DNA of 64,000 nt from an uncultured Oscillibacter sp. (GTDB lineage: Bacteria; Bacillota; Clostridia; Oscillospirales; Oscillospiraceae): the NCBI GenBank assembly GCA_934574045.1, contig CAKTMK010000009.1:1-64000 (forward strand), given 5' to 3'. A program made the position numbers and the translations under genes. The notes below the pieces were generated by a model. It did no database searches and was not told the DNA's origin. It saw only the letters and a list, made by a program, of their open reading frames with translations. Below, piece after piece: positions 50,036-57,412 of the stretch (position 1 is its first letter; each line of letters begins with the position of its first letter).

Positions 50036-50317
50036 ATGTTCGAAGACAAGACTTTAGTGTGCAAAGAGTGCGGCCAGGAGTTCGTGTTCACCGCCGGTGA
50101 GCAGGAGTTCTACGCTGAGCGCGGCTTCCAGAACGAGCCTCAGCGCTGCAAGGCCTGCCGTGACGCCCGCAAGGCCGCTTCCCGCGGTCCCCGGGAGTAC
50201 TTCACCGCTGTGTGCGCTGCCTGCGGCGGCGAGGCTCGCGTTCCCTTCGAGCCCAAGTCTGACCGTCCCGTGTACTGCAGCGAGTGCTTCGCCAAGATGC
50301 GCGAGGAGCAGAGATAA
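50036..50317 (+). CDS. Zinc-ribbon protein (zf-trcl type)
   Basis: 93-residue protein with CKECGQEFVFTAGEQEFYAERGFQNEPQRCKACRDARK at the N-terminus (zinc site of the zf-trcl family) and a second site CAACGGEARVPFEPKSDRPVYCSECF at the C-terminus. Likely binds two zinc ions; nucleic acid or protein contacts are possible but unknown. SD AGAGAGGG. Codon use is unusually uniform (many GCC/CGC/TTC), suggesting high expression. Ends with a strong terminator; likely expressed with or after the SigH-like gene. Confidence 0.85.
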   Translation: MFEDKTLVCKECGQEFVFTAGEQEFYAERGFQNEPQRCKACRDARKAASRGPREYFTAVCAACGGEARVPFEPKSDRPVYCSECFAKMREEQR

Positions 50318-50331
50318 CGAGAGTCGTCTCA

Positions 50332-50365
50332 AAGGAACGCCCGGCTTCGGGCGTTCCTTTTTTTT
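50332..50365 (+). terminator. Intrinsic terminator of the zinc-ribbon gene
   Basis: AAGGAACGCCC, loop GGCTTC region, GGGCGTTCCTT and eight T. Confidence 0.95.
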
Positions 50366-50738
50366 CGCGCTGCTGTCGGACGAAAGTACCCGCCAGCGCC
50401 CGCCGTACCGTGCCGAAGAGGACGGACTGGCATCGACCGGATTCCGGCGGGAAGCGCTCTGAGCCGACGGGCGCTCCGCTCCCGCTGCGCGTTTTTCCGG
50501 AGGAATCGGCGGCAGGAGTTCAGAGCAGATGCCGGTCGGGTCTCAGCAGAAAGCGTTCCGGGACGTCGGGCGCTCGGCGCGCGCCTGCCTGTGAGATATT
50601 GACGAGGCGGATCCTGCACGGGATGCGGTCCGGACTTCGACTGGGCCGCTGGACGCTCCATGTTCGTCACGCGCCTGTCCGAACGGCGCTATTCGTCCGG
50701 TTTTTGACCGTTTCCTCGAAATTTCTCCCACATTTCTC
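50366..50738. other. Intergenic, no gene supported
   Basis: About 370 bases without protein-like frames or recognisable RNA. Frames present are Arg/Ser/Ala-rich GC artefacts. It may be a decayed gene. The last 60 bases become AT-rich and hold the next promoter. Confidence 0.4.
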
Positions 50739-50767
50739 TTGAAATCGCAGGGAAATAGGGGTATAAT
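50739..50767 (+). promoter_or_regulatory. Sigma-A promoter of the DUF1858 gene
   Basis: TTGAAA 50739-50744, 17-base spacer, TATAAT 50762-50767. A small hairpin AACGCC/GGCGTT follows in the 5' leader. Confidence 0.88.
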
Positions 50768-50820
50768 AACAACGCCTTACAGGGCGTTTTCGTATAAACT
50801 GATTTTTTGGAGGCAACAGC

Positions 50821-51030
50821 ATGGTCGAAATTACGAAAGACACCATCATTGGTGACATTCTTGACATGGCCCCTCAGACTGCGCCGATCTTCCTGTCTAT
50901 CGGGATGCACTGCCTGGGCTGCCCGTCCTCCCGCGGCGAGACCGTGGAAGAGGCCTGCATGGTCCATGGCATCGACGTGGACAAGCTGCTCAAGCTGGTC
51001 AACGAGGAAGCCAACAAGGCCGCGGAATAA
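50821..51030 (+). CDS. DUF1858 domain protein
   Basis: 69-residue protein, MVEITKDTIIGDILDMAPQTAPIFLSIGMHCLGCPSSRGETVEEACMVHGIDVDKL, the complete DUF1858 domain. The CLGC pair is a likely redox-active or metal-binding site; the domain also occurs in disulfide reductases and next to hybrid cluster proteins of anaerobes. SD TTGGAGGC. Monocistronic with its own promoter. Exact role unknown. Confidence 0.9.
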   Translation: MVEITKDTIIGDILDMAPQTAPIFLSIGMHCLGCPSSRGETVEEACMVHGIDVDKLLKLVNEEANKAAE

Positions 51031-51055
51031 GACTTTTCTCGGGAAAAGTCCGACA

Positions 51056-51090
51056 GAACGCATACGGGACTCCCGTATGCGTTCCGTTTG
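51056..51090 (+). terminator. Long hairpin after the DUF1858 gene
   Basis: GAACGCATACGGGA 51056-51069 and TCCCGTATGCGTTC 51071-51084 form a 14-base inverted repeat with almost no loop, followed by CGTTTG. Probable terminator, weak U-run. Confidence 0.55.
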
Positions 51091-51116
51091 TCACCACGGC
51101 GGCAGGAGGGAGTGCA

Positions 51117-51830
51117 GTGCACAGACGTAAACTGGAATTGACGCCCCGCCTGCGGCTTCTGGCGGACTGGGTGCCGCAGGGCGCCGCCCTGACGGACGTG
51201 GGAACGGACCATGCGTACCTGCCAGTCTGGCTGACGCTGGAGGGCCGGCTCCGCTCCGCCATCGCCTGCGACCTGCGCAGCGGGCCGCTGGAACGGGGGC
51301 GCAGGACCGCCGCCGATTTCGGCGTGTCGGACCGAATCAGCTTCCGCCGGTGCGACGGGCTTGCGCTGGTGAGCGCGCGGGAGACGGACACCGTGGTCAT
51401 CGCGGGAATGGGCGGCGAGAACATTGCCGAGATTTTGCGGGCCGCGCCGTGGACCGCCCGAACGGGCTGCACGCTGCTGCTCCAGCCCCAGTCCCGGGCG
51501 GAGGAGCTGCGGACGTTCCTCTGCGGCCATGGGTACGCCATCCGCCGGGAGCGGCTGGTGCTGGACCGGGAGACGCTTTATCCGGTGATCGAGGCCGCCG
51601 CCGGGGAGCAGACGCTGCCGCCGGGACGGCTGTACGGCGGGGCATTTTTGACGGACGACCCGCTTGGCGGTCGGTATATCGTGGAGCAGATCCTGCGGCT
51701 TCAGGCCGCCGTGGCGGGGCTGAACCGCGCGGGACGGCCAGACACCGCAGAAAAGGCCGACCATCTGCGGGACGTGATCGGCTCACTGCTGGAATTATGG
51801 GAGGAGTGGCGCGATGCCAACGGCGCGTGA
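51117..51830 (+). CDS. trmK: tRNA (adenine(22)-N(1))-methyltransferase
   Basis: SAM-dependent methylation of A22 in tRNAs. 237 residues from a GTG at 51117 (MHRRKLELTPRLRLLADWVPQGAALTDVGTDHAYLP) behind AGGAGGGAG. DVGTDHAYLPVWL is motif I, ACDLRSGPLERGRRTA the SAM loop and VVIAGMGGENIAEIL near residue 95 the GMGG signature of TrmK. Overlaps nif3 by 17 bases; this pairing is typical in Firmicutes. Confidence 0.94.
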   Translation: MHRRKLELTPRLRLLADWVPQGAALTDVGTDHAYLPVWLTLEGRLRSAIACDLRSGPLERGRRTAADFGVSDRISFRRCDGLALVSARETDTVVIAGMGGENIAEILRAAPWTARTGCTLLLQPQSRAEELRTFLCGHGYAIRRERLVLDRETLYPVIEAAAGEQTLPPGRLYGGAFLTDDPLGGRYIVEQILRLQAAVAGLNRAGRPDTAEKADHLRDVIGSLLELWEEWRDANGA

Positions 51831-52623
51831 AATTGAAAAGTGCCTGTTTGCGCTGGCTCCCAGAGACGGCGCGATGGACTGGGACAATGTGGGGCTGCTG
51901 GTGGGCGACCCGGAGGCGGAGGTCAGCCGGGTGCTCGTGGCGCTGGACGCGACGCAGGCCGTCGCGGAGGAAGCGATCGAAAAGGGCTGCCAGCTGATCG
52001 TGACCCACCATCCTATTATGAACTGCAAGTGGCTCCCGGTGCAGACGCTGCGGGAGGATACGCCCCAGGGGCGGCTTCTGCGGCGGCTGACGCGGGAAAA
52101 CGTCAGCGTGATCTGTATGCATACGAATCTGGATGTGGCGGCGGGCGGCGTCAACGATGAGCTGGCGGCGGCGCTGCGGCTGGAGGACCCTGGGCCTTTT
52201 CTGGAGGACGGTCTTGGCCGCATCGGCCATCTAGCCGAGCCGGTCCCGCTGGCGGACTTCGCCGCGCGGACGGCTGCGGCGCTGAACTGCAACGGCCTGC
52301 GCTACGCCGACGCGGGAAAGCCGGTGTACCGCGTGGCAGTGGGCGGCGGCGCCTGCGGCGAATATGCGGACGTGGCCGCCGCGGCGGGGTGCGACACCTT
52401 TGTGACCGCCGACTTGAGCTACCACGCGTTTCTGGACGCGGCAGGGAAGGGGATCAACCTGATCGACGCGGGCCATTTCCCGACGGAGGACCCGGTCTGC
52501 CGCGTGCTTATCGCGTACTTACAGGAGCAATTCCCAGCGCTCAGCGTTGAAAAATCTGCTTCCCACCGGGAAGCCATCCAATACTACGTCAAAGGAGAAT
52601 CAGACTATGTCCGGACATTCTAA
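51814..52623 (+). CDS. Nif3-like dinuclear metal centre hexameric protein
   Basis: 269-residue NIF3/GTP cyclohydrolase I type 2 family protein. Metal ligands: THHPIMNCKW near residue 62, CMHTNLDVAAGGVND near 101 and DAGHFPTEDPVCRV near 218. WDNVGLLVGDPEAEVSRVLVALDAT near 22 is conserved. The biochemical role is still debated. Start overlaps trmK; the stop overlaps the yebC start by 17 bases, hence one transcript. Confidence 0.93.
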   Translation: MPTAREIEKCLFALAPRDGAMDWDNVGLLVGDPEAEVSRVLVALDATQAVAEEAIEKGCQLIVTHHPIMNCKWLPVQTLREDTPQGRLLRRLTRENVSVICMHTNLDVAAGGVNDELAAALRLEDPGPFLEDGLGRIGHLAEPVPLADFAARTAAALNCNGLRYADAGKPVYRVAVGGGACGEYADVAAAAGCDTFVTADLSYHAFLDAAGKGINLIDAGHFPTEDPVCRVLIAYLQEQFPALSVEKSASHREAIQYYVKGESDYVRTF

Positions 52624-53341
52624 GTGGCATAACATCCAAAAGACCAAGGGCGCGGCGGACGCGAAGCGTTCCGCGGCGTTCACCAAGATCGCCAAGGAGA
52701 TCATCGTGGCGGTGAAAGAGGGCGGCAGCGGCGACCCCAACAATAACTCCCGTCTGGCCACCGTCATTGCCAAGGCCAAGGCCGTGAATATGCCCAACGA
52801 CAACATCAAGCGCACCATCGACAAGGCGCTGGGCGCGGGCAGCACCGAGAGCTTCGAGTCCATCACCTATGAGGGCTACGGCCCCGGCGGCGTGGCCGTG
52901 ATCGTGGAGGCGCTGACCGACAACCGCCAGCGCACCGCGCCGGAGGTCCGTCACGCGTTCGACAAGTGCAACGGCAACATGGGCGCGCAGGGCTGCGTGA
53001 GCTGGTCCTTTGACAAGAAGGGCGTCATCGTGATCGACAACGAGGACGGCGAGCTGGACGAGGACACCGTGATGATGGACGCGCTGGAGGCCGGCGCTGC
53101 CGACTTTGAGGCCGACGGTCCCGCGCTGGAGATCACCACCGATCCCGACGCGTTCAACGACGTGGTCAAGGCGCTGGAGGAGAAGGGCTACAGCTTTGTC
53201 AACGCCGACATCGAGATGGTCCCCCAGAACTATATCGTGCTCTCCAGCGAGGGCGACGTGAAGAACATGGAGAAGCTCATCGACATGCTGGAGGACAACG
53301 GCGACGTTCAGAACGTCTGGCACAACTGGCAGCAGGACTGA
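52607..53341 (+). CDS. YebC/PmpR family protein
   Basis: 244-residue YebC/PmpR protein: MSGHSKWHNIQKTKGAADAKRSAAFTKIAKEI at the start, YEGYGPGGVAVIVEALTDNRQRTAPEVRHAFDKCNGNMG near residue 92. Described both as transcriptional regulators and as factors helping ribosomes through difficult peptide stretches. ATG at 52607 after AAAGGAG, overlapping nif3. A GC-rich hairpin (53357-53401) follows with a weak U-run. Confidence 0.95.
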   Translation: MSGHSKWHNIQKTKGAADAKRSAAFTKIAKEIIVAVKEGGSGDPNNNSRLATVIAKAKAVNMPNDNIKRTIDKALGAGSTESFESITYEGYGPGGVAVIVEALTDNRQRTAPEVRHAFDKCNGNMGAQGCVSWSFDKKGVIVIDNEDGELDEDTVMMDALEAGAADFEADGPALEITTDPDAFNDVVKALEEKGYSFVNADIEMVPQNYIVLSSEGDVKNMEKLIDMLEDNGDVQNVWHNWQQD

Positions 53342-53417
53342 GCATTCCCGGGAAATCGAACAGCACCGCCCTCGGCGCAGCCGCGCCGGGGGCGGTGTTC
53401 AGTTCTGACAGCTGATA

Positions 53418-53447
53418 CTTTCAACAAAACTTTTGTTTTGTTGAAAG
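53418..53447. repeat. AT-rich perfect inverted repeat
   Basis: CTTTCAACAAAAC 53418-53430, TTTT loop, GTTTTGTTGAAAG 53435-53447. A 13-pair stem made mostly of A/T in a GC-rich genome. Could be a hairpin at the edge of an inserted segment. Confidence 0.85.
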
Positions 53448-53453
53448 ATGGAA

Positions 53454-53540
53454 AAAGAAAATCATAGACAAAGAAAATCGCGAACAAGTGGAATCACGAG
53501 CCAAAGAAGATCATGGACAAAGAGGGCTGTGAACAATGGG
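53454..53540. repeat. Imperfect 38-base direct repeat
   Basis: Two units, 53454-53491 and 53503-53540, agree at 28 of 38 positions; most differences are transitions. Starts AAAGAAAATCATAGACAAAG and AAAGAAGATCATGGACAAAG. Origin unknown. Confidence 0.75.
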
Positions 53541-53931
53541 GAGGATAACGACTTGCGTTCCGGCTGATTGGACCGCACCCCGCGTCCCAGCGCCTGCGGC
53601 GGCATAGATCGCGCGCTGTATTTAATACCCACATGGGGAAGGGAATGGCGCAGACAGCGTGTCCGCTGTAGAGCGGGGTGGCCCAGATGACGCATTTTCT
53701 GCGAAAGGCGCTGCGAAGCGGGACAGCCGCTGCCTGATGGCGGCGGCTGCGCGCCGTGGGACAGACTGAAATTTATCGTTCAAGACATTGATTTTTGCTT
53801 TGTCGTGTGGTACATTGAACATAGTCATTTATGCTTATAATTTGGGTAAGCGATCTACAAACGACCTCAATCGTTAACAATGACGGCGAATATCGCTGCT
53901 ATTGCTCGGTTGCAGCCAATATCCTGCTCAC
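53541..53931. other. Intergenic, edge of a low-GC patch
   Basis: No gene supported. The first 250 bases are GC-rich without protein-like frames. From about 53770 the sequence turns AT-rich, with TTGATT 53788-region and TACATT 17 bases later, and a TATAAT near 53835, as possible promoter pieces for ygjV; none is convincing. Confidence 0.4.
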
Positions 53932-53966
53932 AACCTGCTTGACAGCGAAAGCCAAGCAGGTTTTTT
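53932..53966 (+). terminator. Intrinsic terminator immediately before ygjV
   Basis: AACCTGCTTG 53932-53941 pairs with CAAGCAGGTT 53953-53962, then TTTTC. It lies directly in front of the SD of ygjV (53971), so either it ends an upstream short RNA or it is an attenuator of ygjV. Confidence 0.8.
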
Positions 53967-53981
53967 CGTGGGAGGATGATT

Positions 53982-54488
53982 ATGAATTTCATTCTTTTAG
54001 GCAACGGTATTGCCCTGTTCGGCGCTGTTCTTATGGCGGCCATCGGTCTTATCAAGCAGCGAAAACACATTCTTGCCGCACAATGCGTCCAGTTTGGGAT
54101 CATGGGGATTGCGAACCTGATCTTAGGCGGGATCAACGGTTTTGTTTCCGCGCTCGTGAGCATCACTCGAAATTTGATCTGCCTGAAATGGGAACTCACA
54201 ACACCAATTAAAATCGGTATCATTTCCATTCAAGCAGTTCTTGCGCTGAGCATCGATCGTAGAGGTGTTATTGGTATCCTGCCGGGGCTGTCTGCCTGTA
54301 TCTGCACATGGTTCTTGGATACTACGGACGAAATAAAACTGAAAATGGTCATTATCATAGCGCAGGTTTGCTGGCTGATCTATGACCGCTCCATTCTCAA
54401 CGATGTTTCATTTGCATTTGACATAATAACGATCCTTGCGAACCTCGTTGGGATTGTTTTGATTGTAAGGCAGCGCAAAACAGTCTGA
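53982..54488 (+). CDS. YgjV family membrane protein
   Basis: 168 residues, six hydrophobic segments (first at 3-22, MNFILLGNGIALFGAVLMAAIGLI), matching the YgjV family as I know it (FGIMGIANLILGGINGFVSALVSITRNLICLKW). ATG at 53982 is 6 bases from GGAGG; an ATG two codons upstream touches the SD. GC content and codon choice (AAA, ATT, GTT) are far from its neighbours, a sign of horizontal acquisition. Transport role unknown. No partner gene adjacent. Confidence 0.8.
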   Translation: MNFILLGNGIALFGAVLMAAIGLIKQRKHILAAQCVQFGIMGIANLILGGINGFVSALVSITRNLICLKWELTTPIKIGIISIQAVLALSIDRRGVIGILPGLSACICTWFLDTTDEIKLKMVIIIAQVCWLIYDRSILNDVSFAFDIITILANLVGIVLIVRQRKTV

Positions 54489-54638
54489 CTTTTCCATAAA
54501 GCTATCCGCTGTAAAATTCCAATTTATCGGATCACCTGCATATTACGCCATTCCCGCGTTTTCCGCAGGGCACCGGCGGAATGGCCGGACATGGAGCCGT
54601 CCGCATTTCAAGCAAAGCGGGAGGAAAAAACTGCGCGG

Positions 54639-54667
54639 TTGACAAGCGGCGAAAAGTCTTGTAAAAT
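54639..54667 (+). promoter_or_regulatory. Sigma-A promoter of rnpB
   Basis: TTGACA 54639-54644, 17-base spacer, TAAAAT 54662-54667, seven bases before the RNA 5' end. Confidence 0.9.
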
Positions 54668-54673
54668 AGTCGC

Positions 54674-55100
54674 GCGAGGAAGACAGACAGTCGCGTGGGC
54701 AGGCCGAAAGGCCGTCCATGAGGAAAGTCCGGGCTCCACAGGGCAAGGATAACGGGTAACGCCCGCCGAAGGCGACTTCAGGAAAAGTGCAACAGAGAGA
54801 TACCGCCGTCTTTTACTGTTCCATGGCAGTCGGCGCCGCGCCGGCTAGCACCGCTTTTCAGCGGAGCGCGGGTCAGCAGACTTCTGTGGACGGGCAAAAG
54901 ACGGTAAGGATGGAAAGGCGAGGTAAGAGCTCACCCGATGGCTGGGAACAGTCCATCGCTGTAAACTCTATCCGGAGCAACACCGTGGGGAAGCAACAGG
55001 CCGGCCCGGCCGCTTCCGGGAGGTGGCTTGAGCGCGTCGGCAACGGCGCGTCGAGATAGATGACTGTCAAATACAGAACCCGGCTTACAGTTTTGCTCGC
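54674..55100 (+). ncRNA. rnpB: RNase P RNA
   Basis: Catalytic RNA that matures tRNA 5' ends. Conserved blocks: GAGGAAAGTCCGGGCTCC near 54719 (CR I), CAGGGCAAGGATAACGGGTAACGCC after it, AGACGGTAAGGATGGAAAGG near 54899, and the closing ACAGAACCCGGCTTACAG near 55073. P1 forms from GCGAG at 54674 and CTCGC at 55096-55100. Overall about 427 bases. Whether it is the A or B architecture I cannot decide firmly by eye. Confidence 0.96.
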
Positions 55101-55109
55101 GGCAATATG

Positions 55110-55142
55110 ATCCCTCCGGCGTGACCCGCCGGAGGGATTTTT
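55110..55142 (+). terminator. Intrinsic terminator of rnpB
   Basis: ATCCCTCCGGCG, short loop, CGCCGGAGGGAT and TTTT. Confidence 0.95.
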
Positions 55143-55168
55143 CCTGCCCGTCCGACGGGGAATTAGGA

Positions 55169-55197
55169 TTGCTATTTCATGGCGCCTGCGCTATAAT
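55169..55197 (+). promoter_or_regulatory. Sigma-A promoter of murD
   Basis: TTGCTA 55169-55174, 17-base spacer, TATAAT 55192-55197, 46 bases before the ATG. Confidence 0.88.
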
Positions 55198-55243
55198 GAT
55201 TTGGAAAATTTCCGCCCGCGCCGGGCGGTCTGGAGGAACTGCT

Positions 55244-56620
55244 ATGACGTTACAGGAATATATCGCATCCATTCAGGACAAGACCGTGGCCATCGTCGGC
55301 ATCGGCGTGAGCAATACGCCGCTCATCGAGCTGCTGGCCCGCTCCGGCGTCCGCGTCACCGCCTGCGACCGCAAGAGCCGGGAGGCGCTGGGTGACGAGG
55401 CGGAGCGGCTGGAGTCGCTGGGCGTTTCCCTGAAGCTGGGGGAGGGCTATCTGCGCGATTTGACGCAGGACATCATTTTCCGCACGCCGGGCCTGCGGCC
55501 GGACGTGCCGGAGCTGCTGGCCGCGGCCCAGCGGGGCAGCGTCATCACCTCCGAGATGGAGGTATTTTTCCGCGTCGCGCCCTGCACGCTGATCGCCGTA
55601 ACCGGCAGCGACGGAAAGACCACCACCACCACCATCGTTTCCGAGCTGCTGAAGGCCGCGGGCAAGACCGTCCATCTGGGCGGGAACATCGGCCATCCGC
55701 TGCTGTGTGAGGCGGGGGACATGAAGCCGGAGGATTACGCCGTGCTGGAGCTGAGCTCCTTCCAGCTCATGACCATGACCCAAAGCCCCCACATCTCCGT
55801 TATCACGAACCTTGCCCCCAACCATCTGGACGTTCACAAGGATATGGCAGAGTATGTGGCTGCAAAGGAAAATATCTTTACCCATCAGTCCGCGCAGGAT
55901 ATTGCGGTGTTCAACGCCGACAACGACATCACCTCGGAGCAGGCCGGCCGGGCCGTTGGCCGTGTGCGGCTGTTCTCCCGCCGGACGGAGCCGGAGAACG
56001 GTGTATTCCTCCGGGGCGACGCGGTGATCTGCCGGGAGGACGGCGCGGAGCGGGAGATCATGAAAACGGGCGACATCCTGCTGCCCGGCGTCCACAACGT
56101 TGAAAATTATCTGGCGGCGATCGCCGCGGTGAACGGTCTGGTCCCCGACGAGGCCGTCCGGCAGGTGGCCCGGACCTTCAAGGGCGTGGAACACCGCATC
56201 GAGCTGGTGCGCACGCTGCGGGGCGTCCGCTACTACAACGACTCCATCGGCACCAGCCCCTCCCGCACCATCGCGGGGCTGCGCTCCTTCCCAGAAAAGG
56301 TGATCCTCATCGCGGGCGGAAAGGACAAGGGCATCAGCTACGCGCCCCTCGGCCCAGAACTGAACGAGCACGTCAAGCTGCTGATCCTCTGCGGTGCAAC
56401 GGCCCGCGTGATCCGTGAGGCAGCGGAGCAGGCGGAGAACTACGCGGGTCTGGAGATCGTGGAGGTCCCGGACCATCAGGCGGCGGTGGACCTGGCCGCC
56501 GCCCGGGCGGTGCCGGGGGACGTGGTGCTCCTCTCCCCGGCCAGCACGGCGTTTGACCGCTTCAAGAATTTCATGGAGCGGGGCAAGGTGTTCAAATCCA
56601 TCGTCAACGCCCTGCAATGA
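55244..56620 (+). CDS. murD: UDP-N-acetylmuramoylalanine-D-glutamate ligase
   Basis: Adds D-Glu to UDP-MurNAc-Ala. The ATG at 55244 (MTLQEYIASIQDKTVAIVGIGVSNTPLIELLARSG), with GGAGG at 7 bases, gives 458 residues; the longer frame covers promoter and terminator. ATP loop AVTGSDGKTTTTTIVSELLK near residue 120, HLGGNIGHPLL near 145, ELSSFQLMTM near 168, NHLDVHKDMAEYVAAKENI near 195, FKGVEHRIELV near 312 and YYNDSIGTSPSRTIAGL near 330. Complete. Monocistronic with yunB possibly co-transcribed. Confidence 0.96.
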   Translation: MTLQEYIASIQDKTVAIVGIGVSNTPLIELLARSGVRVTACDRKSREALGDEAERLESLGVSLKLGEGYLRDLTQDIIFRTPGLRPDVPELLAAAQRGSVITSEMEVFFRVAPCTLIAVTGSDGKTTTTTIVSELLKAAGKTVHLGGNIGHPLLCEAGDMKPEDYAVLELSSFQLMTMTQSPHISVITNLAPNHLDVHKDMAEYVAAKENIFTHQSAQDIAVFNADNDITSEQAGRAVGRVRLFSRRTEPENGVFLRGDAVICREDGAEREIMKTGDILLPGVHNVENYLAAIAAVNGLVPDEAVRQVARTFKGVEHRIELVRTLRGVRYYNDSIGTSPSRTIAGLRSFPEKVILIAGGKDKGISYAPLGPELNEHVKLLILCGATARVIREAAEQAENYAGLEIVEVPDHQAAVDLAAARAVPGDVVLLSPASTAFDRFKNFMERGKVFKSIVNALQ

Positions 56621-56674
56621 CCGGGAGATAGGGAAAAGCCCGCCGCGCATAGAATCATCCGACGGGGTGATTCT

Positions 56675-57370
56675 ATGAGAGGCTATCGCTATTACCGCCG
56701 CCCGCTGACGCGCCGCGCCGCGGCGCGGCTGCTCCTGACGCTGGCGCTGCTGGCGCTGATCGGGATGCTGGCGGTCGCGGGGATACAGATGAAGCAGCTT
56801 TTGACAAAGCTGGCCGTGACCCGCGTGACCAACACGGTCAACCGGATCGTCACGCAGGCGGTGAACGAGACTATCGACAGCGGCGAGATCCGCTACGACG
56901 ACCTGATCTCCTTTGAAAAGGACAACGACGGCAAGATCACGGCGGTCAAGAGCAATATGCCGGAGTTCAACCGGCTCCAGTCCAAGATCCTGAACGTGAT
57001 CCTGGAACGGATCTCAGAGGTCTCCACCCGGGACCTCTCCATCCCGCTGGGCAGCCTGACCGGCGCGAGCCTGCTGGCCGGCCGGGGGCCGCTGGTCTCT
57101 GTGCGGATGCAGTCGGTTGGCTCGTCCACGGCGCATCTGGAGAATCGGTTCGTCTCCGCCGGCATCAACCAGACGAAGCACCAGATTTTTCTGGACGTGG
57201 ACGTTTCGGTGGCCATCCTGCTGCCGGGATTCAGCACGGCGACGCAGGTAAGCAACGCCTTCACCGTGGCGGAGACGGTCATCGTCGGCACAGTGCCGGA
57301 GACCTATACCTATTTCAGCAGCGCGGAGCCGCTGGAGCAGGACGCGAAGGAATACGTACTCAACAGATGA
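56675..57370 (+). CDS. yunB: Sporulation protein YunB
   Basis: 231-residue membrane-anchored protein: a basic start MRGYRYYRRPLTRRAAARLL, helix near 20-37, then an extracytoplasmic domain with NRIVTQAVNETIDSGEIRYDDLISFEKDNDGKITAVKSNMPEFNRLQSKI and IPLGSLTGASLLAGRGPLVSVRMQSVGS. Family is required for efficient spore formation and is sigma-E controlled in B. subtilis; a CATAGAAT string at 56648-56655 could be its sigma-E -10. An inverted repeat AGAATCA/TGATTCT (56651-56674) ends at the ATG and includes the SD in its loop. Confidence 0.9.
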   Translation: MRGYRYYRRPLTRRAAARLLLTLALLALIGMLAVAGIQMKQLLTKLAVTRVTNTVNRIVTQAVNETIDSGEIRYDDLISFEKDNDGKITAVKSNMPEFNRLQSKILNVILERISEVSTRDLSIPLGSLTGASLLAGRGPLVSVRMQSVGSSTAHLENRFVSAGINQTKHQIFLDVDVSVAILLPGFSTATQVSNAFTVAETVIVGTVPETYTYFSSAEPLEQDAKEYVLNR

Positions 57371-57412
57371 ACGGCGCGGGGAGCGGCTCCCCGCGCACGA
57401 AAGGAACGGGCT

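Noticed and set aside
50329..50670. 113-codon minus-strand frame after the zinc-ribbon gene
   Set aside because: Arg/Ala/Pro-rich, no SD, overlaps the terminator; no protein-like pattern.
53462..53695. 77-codon minus-strand frame in the low-GC patch
   Set aside because: No SD or recognisable domain; it covers the direct repeats.
53831..54211. 126-codon frame overlapping ygjV
   Set aside because: Crosses the terminator at 53932-53966, lacks an SD and is out of frame with the conserved YgjV protein.
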